Below, piece by piece: positions 18,101 through 30,100 of a stretch of DNA of 64,000 bases. The notes under the pieces are model-generated. The model ran no database searches and was not told the origin of the DNA. It worked only from the letters and a program-made list of their open reading frames with translations. The DNA comes from Syngnathus acus (Eukaryota > Chordata > Actinopteri > Syngnathiformes > Syngnathidae). Position 1 is the first letter of the stretch. Every line of letters starts with the position of its first letter. The DNA lies in assembly GCF_901709675.1 (NCBI RefSeq), contig NC_051095.1, positions 13,469,456-13,533,455 of the forward strand, in the 5' to 3' direction. Position numbers and translations under genes: made by a program.

Positions 18101-21100
18101 CAGATGCATGATTGAATTGCATTATTGTTTGCGTTTCAGTGGTTTGTTCCCGAAGGTTTCCGTTCGCTTTTTGCTTTGATCGGAACTAATGGACAAGGCA
18201 TCGGCACAAGGTCAGCTCTTCTTCATTCATCTTGCATTACACATATCGCCTTGTCCCCTGACATGATGTTTTTGTGCTCTTTGTGCCGTCAGCTCTCTGA
18301 GTCAGTGGGTTCATGCCTGCGATGCAGTTGAGCTTCCCACCCAGAAGAGAGCGCAGTTGGACTCCTTTATCGACCAGCTGTACAAAGATATTGAGCGAGG
18401 TGACAGTTCAGCTCTTTGGCTGGATTTAACTGCAGACACAATTCTGAGGGAAATGCGTCACAGCGGCGTAAATAGAATACCACACATCGAATGAATCAGA
18501 TGTCTTCGTATACGTTATTGGACATCTGCCATTGGGAGTGCAGTGTCAAAGCACAGATCAAAGATACTCGTCAATACAAGCTTGAAATTACCGGAATACA
18601 TCAATTTCAGTATGCACAACTCACGTTGAACCAAACAACACAAATAAATTCATGAAAAAACACTGGTCATAAAAAGAAACTGTGGACAATTAAAGATGCT
18701 CCGTTTTGGTCGTGAGCCAAGTTGATCCAAAGAAAAACTGTTTCACAGCTTGTTTGGTATCAAGGGAAACAAAATAAATATGAAGGCTGAGAAAACCACC
18801 CAACTCATGTTATTGTCATTTTCTTTGTTTTTTTAAGTGAGGGGGGCAGGGTACGATTAAAATTGTGAATTTTATTTTCAATAACAGAAGAGAGAGAGAG
18901 ATGTTATTTTAAAGCCCTGATATACATTGAATGGCGAATTGGCAACCTGGGACCACAGTGTAAATCCCTCCATTAGTCTTCTTGGAGTCAAACATTGATA
19001 CCTCTTGTTGTTTCTCTTCCTTTCTCTGTAGAAACCGGAGACTTTCTGAACAATGAAGGCTCGGGACTCTTTTTGCTGCAAAGCTCATGTAAGCTAGCAT
19101 GACTTTCATGTTTCTCAAAGCAAACACAAGAGCAAATAATGTTATTAGTTGTTGGTTTTTTTTCTTCCTCTTCAGGCAATCACAGCTGCATGCCCGATGC
19201 TGAGGCTTCCTTCCCCGACAACAACTTCCTGCTTCACCTCAGTGCCCTTGGTGACATCGATCCAGGCCAGGTCAGCTGATGCATGGGGCGGGGGTCAAGG
19301 GTCAGGGGTCATACACGCAGTGCTAGAGGGCAGATACTTTGTCAAACGCTGGTCCAAGCCATGTAGCAAAGTCCTCACACCACACACTTGCAATTTGTTC
19401 TGACTTAAAATCAGATTTTTTTTCACCATATTATGAGTTAAAAATATATTTTTTTTTTACTATTTAATATATTTTTAACATTCCAGTCAAAGTATGAATT
19501 TAAGTTTTCTTTTTCTTCATTCTTGATACGTTCTGACTCTTTTTGGAGAAATATTTTTGAACATTTTTCAGAGACTTAATTCTAACAATTGGTTTTCTTT
19601 TTGAAACCTTGGTGATGTGTTGTAAGTATATGCAATATTAAAAATGTTATGAACCATATTACAACTTCTTTTCTTGAAAATATGATCTTATTCTCGCAAT
19701 ATTGCATCTTTTTACCAAAAACTACTGACCTTCATTTTGTGTTTCTACTTTCTTCTAATAGTACATTTTTACGAAAAAGACAAAAAAAATCTTATGCTTT
19801 ATTATGAATCCACTATATTCTACAACTTTTTCAACTTTTGTTTTCTTAAAACTGCAATTATTATTCTTAAAATTCCAAGCTACTTTTTTCATTTAAACAT
19901 TCTTTTTGTAGTATTGTAACTTTTTTTCCGAATTTTTTCTAAAAAGTTACTAATGCATTTCCAATCAATTAGCTACACATGAAAATTGTCGCTTTGGAAT
20001 CTTTGTTTTTCAATTACTTGTTTGTCCTCTCCAGGAGATTTGCATCAGTTATTTGGACTGCTGCCAAAGGGACAGAAGCCGTCACAGCAGACACAAAATT
20101 CTGAGGTGGGCTGCTCCACATTGCTCCCTCCTTCTCCCCTGCTTTAAATTAGCCTCTGTATGAGAAGCTGAAAACTACAATCCAGCTTGTGTGATTGGGA
20201 AACCTGCAAACCTGCAAAAGTTAGTATTACTTTTGGAAATGAAGGAAATGCTGTAATTGGTAAACATGAGGTATTTTTTTTTAATCTCGCTGCATAGTAG
20301 AACCTTCACATCCTTCACAAACCACATTTGAGCCGCTTATAATCAATGCTACAAAATAATTGAAGGTCGTAGCGTATCGTTTGGTAAGTCTGGGTTTGCA
20401 ATCAATTCTGGGATTTGTAGTTTGTGATTTACTACATCTTGTCATTAAACAATATATATATATATATATTTTTTTTTTAAATATATATGTTAGGACAGGA
20501 AAAACATGGTATGGGGCAGTCACAGTTATGTTTGAATGTGTCACTTTAAACACCGTTTGATGCTTGCAGGTATTGTTTTTTTTTTTTTAATCACGCACAG
20601 CAGGGGTCACCAGCTACTTCCTGGCTACTGATTAAGGCAAAGGTGCACCCAGTTTGACGCACACTTCTGAAATAGCCAATTTGCTCAATTGGGCTATCAC
20701 TATGTTATTATTGTAATTTCCAGTTCACATGTACAGTGCCTTGCGAAAGTACTCGGCCCCCTTGAACCTTTCAACATTTCGCGACATTTCAGGCTTCAAA
20801 CATAAAGATATAAAAGTTTACTTTTTGTCAAGAATCAACAACAAGTGGGACACAATCGTGAAGTGGAACAAAATTTATTGGATAATTTAAACTTTTTTAA
20901 CAAATAAAAAACTGAAAAGTGGGGCGTGCAATATTATTCGGCCCCCTTGCGCTAATACTTTGTAGCGCCACCTTTTGCTGCAATTACAGCTGCAAGTCGC
21001 TTGGGCCATGTCTCTATCAGTTTTGCACATCGAGAGACTGGAATTCTTGCCCATTCTTCCTTGCAAAACAGCTTGAGCTCAGTGAGTTTGGATGGAGAGC

Positions 21101-24100
21101 GTTTGTGAACAGCAGTCTTCAGCTCTTTCCACAGATTCTCGATTGGATTCAGGTCTGGACTTTGACTTGGCCATTCTAACACCTGGATACGTCTATTTGT
21201 GAACCATTCCATTTTAGATTTGGCTTTATGTTTTGGATCATTGTCCTGTTGGAAGATAAATCTCCGTCCCAGTCTCAGGTCTTTTGCAGACTCCAACAGG
21301 TTTTCTTCCAGAATGGTCCTGTATTTGGCTCCATCCATCTTCCCATCAATTTTAGCCATCTTCCCTGTCCCTGCTGAAGAAAAGCAGGCCCAAACCATGA
21401 TGCTGCCACCACCATGTTTGACAGTGGGGATGGTGTGTTCAGGGTGATGAGCTGTGTTGCTTTTACGCCAAACATATCGTTTTGCATTGTGGCCAAAAAG
21501 TTCGATTTTGGTTTCATCTGACCAGAGCACCTTCTTCCACATGTTTGGTGTGTCTCCCAGGTGGCTTGTGGCAAACTTTAAACGAGACTTTTTATGGATA
21601 TCTTTGAGAAATGGCTTTCTTCTTGCCACTCTTCCATAAAGGCCAGATTTGTGCAGTGCACGACTGATTGTTGTCCTATGGACAGACTCTCCCACCTCAG
21701 CTGTAGTTATCTGCAGTTCATCCAGAGTGATCATGGGCCTCTTGGCTGCATCTCTGATCAGTCTTCTCCTTGTTTGAGATGAAAGTTTGGAGGGACGGCC
21801 GTGTCTTGGTAGATTTGCAGTGGTCTGATACTCCTTCCATTTCAATATAATTGCTTGCACAGTGCTCCTTGAGATGTTTAAAGCTTGGGAAATCTTTTTG
21901 TATCCAAATCCGGCTTTAAACTTCTCCACAACAGTATCTCGGACCTGCCTGGTGTGTTCCTTTGTCTTCATGGTTCTCTCTGCGCTTTAAACAGAACCCT
22001 GAGACTATCAAAGAGCAGGTGCATTTATACGGAGACTTGATTGCACACAGGTGCATTCTATTTATCATCATCAGTCATTTAGGACAACATTGGATCATTC
22101 AAAGATCCTCACTGAACTTCTGGAGTGAGTTTGCTGCACTGAAAGTAAAGGGGCCGAATAATATTGCACGCCCCACTTTTCAGTTTTTTATTTGTTAAAA
22201 ACGTTTAAATTATCCAATAAATTTCGTTCCACTTCACGATTGTGTCCCACTTGTTGATTCTTGACAAAAAATTAAAATTTTATATCTTTATGTTTGAAGC
22301 CTGAAATGTGGCGAAATGTTGAAAGGTTCAAGGGGGCCGAATACTTTCGCGAGGCACTGTAAGTGTGATTTTAACAAGAATAGCAAAAATACAGTCAAAC
22401 CTTGGTTTTTGACCACGATCCGTTCCAGAAGGCGGTTCGAGAAGCGGATCTGTCGAATTCCGAATCTATTTTTCCCATTACAAATAATGGAAACATTTTT
22501 AATCCGTTTCAAGACAAAAAAAAAAAACCCACCTTTTTTAAGCATTTTTTCATTTGGGCATATTTGTCCGATCACGCAACTGCAGCGCACCGCCGAACGC
22601 GCAACCATAGCGCGTCACCGACTGCGCAACTGCACCGCGCTGGTCGCATTATTGTGACAGAGCCGTCGCTGAAATTTAGAAAATATTTTTAGAATCCTGA
22701 TGTACTTTCTAAAATTTAAGTGGACCTCAGTGCGCAGGGAGCTTAATTTTGTCCGATCGCGCAACTGCAGCGCACCGCCGAACGCGCAACAGTAGCGCGT
22801 CGCCGACCGCGCAACTGCACCGCGCTTGTCGCATTATTGTGACAGAGCCGTCGCTAAAATTTAGAAAACATTTTTAAAGTCCTTATGTACTTTCCGAAAT
22901 TTAAGTGGACCTCAGTGCGCAGGGAGCTTAATTTGGTCCGATCGCGCAACCGCAGCGCGCCGAGCGCTCACTTTCGCATTGCTTTAGGAGCGTCTTTGTG
23001 TTTTAGGATGGCTTTACTGCTCCCACTTACTTTCTTTGGAGGCATGATTAGGGGTTAATACAATCCTCAAAGTAACGGAAATACAATAACAACGGAGTCA
23101 GTCGGCATCCGGGCCGCGCGGTCGGGTTTCACAGTTATAATAATAATAATAATAATAATAAATTATATTTATAACGCACTTTACATTCGGGGGAATCTCA
23201 AAGTGCTACATGGCAGATAAAAAACAAGAAAACAAAACAAGGACAAGTTTAAAACAACTGGACGACAACCAAGATATGAGAGAAATTACGGAAATGCTAA
23301 GGTAAAGAGGTGAGTTTTAAATCCGGTTTTGAAAGAGTCAGTGGATTGGGGTGCTCTTAGGTGGTCGGGGAGGGAGTTCCACAGTGTAGGGGCTGTATGG
23401 CAGAAGGCCCGGTCGCCCATGGTGCGCAGCTTGGTTTTCGGAACGTGGAGAAGGTGTGAATTGGATGAGCGGAGGCTTCGGGTGGCAGGTTTTGGGGCAA
23501 GGAGTTCTTTGAGGTATGGGGGAGCATGTCCGAGGATACAATGGTGAGTGAGGAGGGCGATCTTATAATCAATTCGGAATTTGATGGGGAGCCAGTGCAG
23601 AGAACGGAGGATGGGTGTGATGTGATTGCTTTTCCGCACCCTCATCAGGATCCTAGCAGCGCTGTTTTGAATGTACTGAAGCCTCTGGAGGCTCTTGCTA
23701 GGGATCCCGATGAGGAGTGCGTTACAATAGTCTAGCCTTGAGGAGACAAAGGCGTGGACAAGTTTCTCAGCATCCGTCAGGGTAAGTGTGGGGCGGAGTT
23801 TGGAAATATTTCTGAGGTGGAAGAAGGAGGTTTTGCAGATGTGTTTTATGTGTGACTCAAGGTTGAGTTGAGGGTCCAGTCTCACGCCCAGGTTGGTGAC
23901 AGTGGCTGAGAGGGGAATAGTGAGACCGGCGAATAAGATGCTTGTTATTGGGCAGGTATGGATCTGATGGGGAGTGCCAATTAACATGGCTTGGGTTTTG
24001 TCACTGTTAACTTGCAGGAAGCTGAGATTCATCCACGCCTTTATCTCCTCCAGACACAGGGAGAGGATGGATGAGGGAGATGGAGAAGGCTGGGTTATGG

Positions 24101-27100
24101 AGGGCGGGGGGTCAAGTTTGAGGTATAGCTGGGTGTCGTCCGCGTAACAATGATATGAGATGCCGAACTTCCTGATTATATTGCCGAGGGGTAGTATGTA
24201 GAGAGTGAAGAGGGTAGGACCGAGTACAGATCCCTGGGGGACACCGGAGGTGACAGTGTGAGTGTCGGATTTTTTCCCCCCCAGGGAAACGTACTCGGTC
24301 CGGTTCGAGAGGTAGGACTGAAGCCAGGTTAGAGCAGTGCCAGAGAATCCAGTGGAGTGAAGTTGGTTAAGGAGGATATTGTGGTGGACAGTGTCAAATG
24401 CAGCGGACAGATCCAACAGGATGAGAAGTGACGGGGAGCCTGCATCGGCAGCCGTGAGAAGGTCGTTGGTGACCCTAACAAGTGCTGTTACAGTGCTGTG
24501 GCCAGAGCGAAACCCGGATTGAAATTTCTCAGCGATGTTATTGCGGGTGAGATGAGTGTGAAGTTGGGCAGCTACCACTTTTTCCAGAACTTTGGAGAGG
24601 AACGGGAGGTTAGATATTGGTCTGTAGTTGGCAAGGTTGTCCGGGTCAAGTGAGGGTTTTTTGAGCAGGGGGGTAATAATGGCAGTCTTCAATGCAGGGG
24701 GTACAGAGCCAGACTGGAGTGAGAGGTTGATGACATTGGTTATTAGGGGACTAATGGCTGAGGTTTGTTGTTTAATGAGGGCTGTGGGGAAAGGGTCCAG
24801 GGCACATGTGGAGGGTTTCATCTTTTTGATGATGTCCTCTACCTCCGACTGCAAGATAGGGGAGAAGCAGCGGAGAGGCTGGACTGTCCCGGGTGGAAGG
24901 AAGGGGGGAGGAGGTGAAGTGGTGGGGCAAGAAGAGGAGAGGAGCTGGGTGCGGATGTTGTCAACCTTAGCGGTAAAGAAGGTCATAAAGTTATTGGACA
25001 CTACCTCTGAGGATTCTGTTGGAGTGGTGGGTTGGGGTTTGAGAAAGTGCATGTTTTCCAGGCCACCTGGAGTACTGTGCGCCAGGTATCTGATGACGTG
25101 TTGTACATGCGACGGGGTGTCGGGCGGAGGAGGAGTAGATGAATGGTACAGTGTTATGGACGGGTTGGGAGAAAACAAAGTTACGACGGGTGCTTCTGTG
25201 GCTATAACGTGGTCTGCGGAGAAGTCCGAGTTGTTTGATGACTGAGACACACCCTGGAATGGTGTGATTACTCAGCTCCAGCAAGCGGGGGATGGAGTAA
25301 GTTAACATAGTGCCGGTTGGAGAACACTGAACTTGAGTGTTAGCCATTGGCTAGGCTAGCCAGGATGCCTTGGCGGGGGGGGGGGGTGGGGTGGGCGCGC
25401 CGTAGTAGGCAGCCAGCTCTGTGGAGGTTCGCCGCGGTTCGCCGCGGTCCAGGCGCACTGCACACTAAAACTAGAAGCTAAAAACTAAACTTTAATAATG
25501 GCTAAAAAAAATAGATAAATAAAAACACTAAAACTAAACTAATTCTGGTGGAGAAGCGACGAACAATCAGCGCCAGCGTCCTCTCCCCAGATTACTTCCG
25601 CCTTGGTCCACACGCAGCCGTCAAATCAATCAGTCAATCAATTCAAGTTATGTTTGAATGTGTCACTTTAAACACGGTTTGATGCTTGCAGGTATTTTTT
25701 TTTTTTTTTTTAATCACGCACAGCAGGGGTCACCAACCTTTCTTAAACCGAGAGCTACTTCCTGGCTACTGATTAAGGCAAAGGTGCACCCAGTTTGACG
25801 CACACTTCTGAAATAGCCAATTTGCTCAATTGGGCTATCACTATGTTATTATTGTAATTTCCAGTTCACATGTACAGTGCCTTGCGAACGTATTCGGCCC
25901 CCTTGAACCTTTCAACATTTCGCGACATTTCAGGCTTCAAACATAAAGATATAAAAGTTTACTTTTTGTCAAGAATCAACAAGTGGGACACAATCGTGAA
26001 GTGGAACAAAATTTATTGGATAATTTAAACTTTTTTAACAAATAAAAAACTGAAAAGTGGGGCGTGCAATATTATTCGGCCCCCTTGCGCTAATACTTTG
26101 TAGCGCCACCTTTTGCTGCAATTACAGCTGCAAGTCGCTTGGGCCATGTCTCTATCAGTTTTGCACATCGAGAGACTGGAATTCTTGCCCATTCTTCCTT
26201 GCAAAACAGCTTGAGCTCAGTGAGGTTGGATGGAGAGCGTTTGTGAACAGCAGTCTTCAGCTCTTTCCACAGATTCTCGATTGGATTCAGGTCTGGACTT
26301 TGACTTGGCCATTCTAACACCTGGATACGTCTATTTGTGAACCATTCCATTGTAGATTTGGCTTTATGTTTTGGATCATTGTCCTGTTGGAAGATAAATC
26401 TCCGTCCCAGTCTCAGGTCTTTTGCAGACTCCAACAGGTTTTCTTCCAGAATGGTCCTGTATTTGGCTCCATCCATCTTCCCATCAATTTTAGCCATCTT
26501 CCCTGTCCCTGCTGAAGAAAAGCAGGCCCAAACCATGATGCTGCCACCACCATGTTTGACAGTGGGGATGGTGTGTTCAGGGTGATGAGCTGTGTTGCTT
26601 TTACGCCAAACATATCGTTTTGCATTGTGGCCAAAAAGTTCGATTTTGGTTTCATCTGACCAGAGCACCTTCTTCCACATGTTTGGTGTGTCTCCCAGGT
26701 GGCTTGTGGCAAACTTTAAACGAGACTTTTTATGGATATCTTTGAGAAATGGCTTTCTTCTTGCCACTCTTCCATAAAGGCCAGATTTGTGCAGTGCACG
26801 ACTGATTGTTGTCCTATGGACAGACTCTCCCACCTCAGCTGTAGTTATCTGCAGTTCATCCAGAGTGATCATGGGCCTCTTGGCTGCATCTCTGATCAGT
26901 CTTCTCCTTGTTTGAGATGAAAGTTTGGAGGGACGGCCGGGTTTTGGTAGATTTGCAGTGGTCTGATACTCCTTCCATTTCAATATCATTGCTTGCACAG
27001 GGCTCCTTGAGATGTTTAAAGCTTGGGAAATCTTTTTGTATCCAAATCCGGCTTTAAACTTCTCCACAACAGTATCTCGGACCTGCCTGGTGTGTTCCTT

Positions 27101-30100
27101 TGTCTTCATGGTTCTCTCTGCGCTTTAAACAGAACCCTGAGACTATCAAAGAGCAGGTGCATTTATACGGAGACTTGATTGCACACAGGTGCATTCTATT
27201 TATCATCATCAGTCATTTAGGACAACATTGGATCATTCAAAGATCCTCACTGAACTTCTGGAGTGAGTTTGCTGCACTGAAAGTAAAGGGGCCGAATAAT
27301 ATTGCACGCCCCACTTTTCAGTTTTTTATTTGTTAAAAAAGTTTAAATTATCCAATAAATTTCGTTCCACTTCACGATTGTGTCCCACTTGTTGATTCTT
27401 GACACAAAATTAAAATTTTATATCTTTATGTTTGAAGCCTGAAATGTGGCGAAATGTTGAAAGGTTCAAGGGGGCCGAATACTTTCGCGAGGCACTGTAA
27501 GTGTGATTTTAACAAGAATAGCAAAAATACAGTCAAACCTTGGTTTTTGACCACGATCCGTTCCAGAAGGCGGTTCGAGAAGCGGATCTGTCGAATTCCG
27601 AATCTATTTTTCCCATTACAAATAATGGAAACATTTTTAATCCGTTTCAAGACAAAAAAAAAAAACCCACCTTTTTTAAGCATTTTTTCATTTGGGCATA
27701 TTTGTCCGATCACGCAACTGCAGCGCACCGCCGAACGCGCAACCATAGCGCGTCACCGACCGCGCAACTGCACCACGCTGGTCGCATTATTGTGACAGAG
27801 CCGTCGCTAAAATTTAGAAAACATTTTTAAAGTCCTTATGTACTTTCCGAAATTTAAGTGGACCTCAGTGCGCAGGGAGCTTAATTTGGTCCGATCGCGC
27901 AACCGCAGCGCGCCGAGCGCTCACTGTCGCATTGCTTTAGGAGCGTCTTTGTGTTTTAGGATGGCTTTACTGCTCCCACTTACTTTCTTTGGAGGCATGA
28001 TTAGGGGTTAATACAATCCTCAAAGTAACGGAAATACAATAACAACGGAGTCAGTCGGCATCCGGGCCGCGCGGTCGGGTTTCACAGTTATGTTTGAATG
28101 TGTCACTTTAAACACGGTTTGATGCTTGCAGGTATTTTATTTTTTTTTTTTTAATCACGCACAGCAGGGGTCACCAACCTTTCTTAAACCGAGAGCTACT
28201 TCCTGGCTACTGATTAAGGCAAATGTGCACCCAGTTTGACGCACACTTCTGAAATAGCCAATTTGCTCAATTGGGCTATCACTATGTTATTATTGTAATT
28301 TCCAGTTCACATGTACAGTGCCTTGCGAAAGTATTCGGCCCCCTTGAACCTTTCAAAGTCAAAGTCAAAGTCAAAGTCAGCTTTATTGTCAATCCCTTCA
28401 TATGTCAAGACACACAAAGAAACCGAAATTCCGTTTCCTCCATCCCACGGTGACGAGACATACAAGTAGGCGACACAAAACAAAAACAAGAAGGCACAAA
28501 CCATAAATAATAAATAATAAATAATAAAGAAAATAAAGTGAGCGATGAATAAATAACAGACCAATAACCCATTAAATAAGAGGTGCAAAACCGAGCCAGT
28601 GTGCATACAGCAGACAGCAAGAACAGGACGCTACGCTGAAAGGGGGAGCGAGTTCAGGATCCTAACAGCCTGGAGTACGAAGCTGTTGGAAAGTCTGGTG
28701 GTGCCGGAGCGCAGGCTCCTGTACCGCCTCCCAGAGGGCAGAAGTTCAAACAAAGAGTGAGCGGGGTGACTCACATCACTCACAATCTTGGTCGCCTTGC
28801 GGGTGAGATGGGAGGTGTAAATGTCCTTCAAGGAGGGGAGAGAAGCACCAATAGTCTTACTAGCCGTTTTCACTATGCGCTGCAGGGCCTTCAAGTTGTG
28901 GTCAGTGCAGCTGCCACCCCAGACAGCAATACAGCTGGAGAGGACGCTCTCAATGGTGCCGCGGTAAAAAGTAGTCATGACGGCCGGAGGAGCCCCCGCT
29001 CGCCTGAGTTTCCGAAGGAAGTACAGGCGGCGCTGGGCCTTTCAACATTTCGCGACATTTCAGGCTTCAAACATAAAGATATAAAAGTTTACTTTTTGTC
29101 AAGAATCAACAGCAAGTGGGACACAATCGTGAAGTGGAACAAAATTTATTGGATAATTTAAACTTTTTTAACAAATAAAAAGCTGAAAAGTGGGGCGTGC
29201 AATATTATTCGGCCCCCTTGCGCTAATACTTTGTAGCGCCACCTTTTGCTGCAATTACAGCTGCAAGTCGCTTGGGGTATGTCTCTATCAGTTTTGCACA
29301 TCGAGAGACTGGAATTCTTGCCCATTCTTCCTTGCGAAACAGCTCGAGCTCAGTGAGGTTGGATGAAGAGCGTTTGTGAACAGGAGTCTTCAGCTCTTTC
29401 CACAGATTCTCGATTGGATTCAGGTCTGGACTTTGACTTGGCCATTCTAACACCTGGATACGTCTATTTGTGAACCATTCCATTGTAGATTTGGCTTTAT
29501 GTTTTGGATCATTGTCCAGTTGGAAGATAAATCTCCGTCCCAGTCTCAGGTCTTTTGCAGACTCCAACAGGTTTTCTTCCAGAATCGTCCTGTATTTGGC
29601 TCCATCCATCTTCCCATCAATTTTAGCCATCTTCCCTGTCCCTGCTGAAGAAAAGCAGGCCCAAACCATGATGCTGCCACCACCATGTTTGACAGTGGGG
29701 ATGGTGTGTTCAGGGTGATGAGCTGTGTTGCTGTTACGCCAAACATATCGTTTTGCATTGTGGCCAAAAAGTTCGATTTTGGTTTCATCTGACCAGAGCA
29801 CCTTCTTCCACATGTTTGGTGTGTCTCCCAGGTGGCTTGTGGCAAACTTTAAACGAGACTTTTTATGGATATCTTTGAGAAATGGCTTTCTTCTTGCCAC
29901 TCTTCCATAAAGGCCAGATTTGTGCAGTGCACGACTGATTGTTGTCCTATGGACAGACTCTCCCACCTCAGCTGTAGTTATCTGCAGTTCATCCAGAGTG
30001 ATCATGGGCCTCTTGGCTGCATCTCTGATCAGTCTTCTCCTTGTTTGAGATGAAAGTTTGGAGGGACGGCCGGGTCTTGGTAGATTTGCAGTGGTCCGAT

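Larger units (their letters stand above)
20520..23138. repeat. Tandem unit 1 (host repeat with Tc1 copy 1)
   Basis: This starts at TCACAGTTATGTTTGAATGT and ends at the same TCACAGTTAT. Order: a T-tract, then a hAT-like end (CAGGGGTCACC, with a 20-bp internal deletion here), the left host arm, Tc1 copy 1, a second repeat motif (ACAGTCAAACCTTGGTTTTT), and a GC-rich 185-bp minisatellite with one more copy than unit 2. Units 2 and 3 repeat this order. Confidence 0.85.
25643..28082. repeat. Tandem unit 2 (host repeat with Tc1 copy 2)
   Basis: Same order as unit 1, with the full CAGGGGTCACCAACCTTTCT end at 25724. GTTATG starts at 25647 and recurs in unit 3 at 28087, giving a 2440-bp period. It joins directly to unit 3 with no intervening sequence. 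Confidence 0.9.

Noticed and set aside
24628-25245. 205-aa plus-strand ORF
   Set aside because: Antisense shadow of the LINE reverse transcriptase frame, with no recognisable domain.
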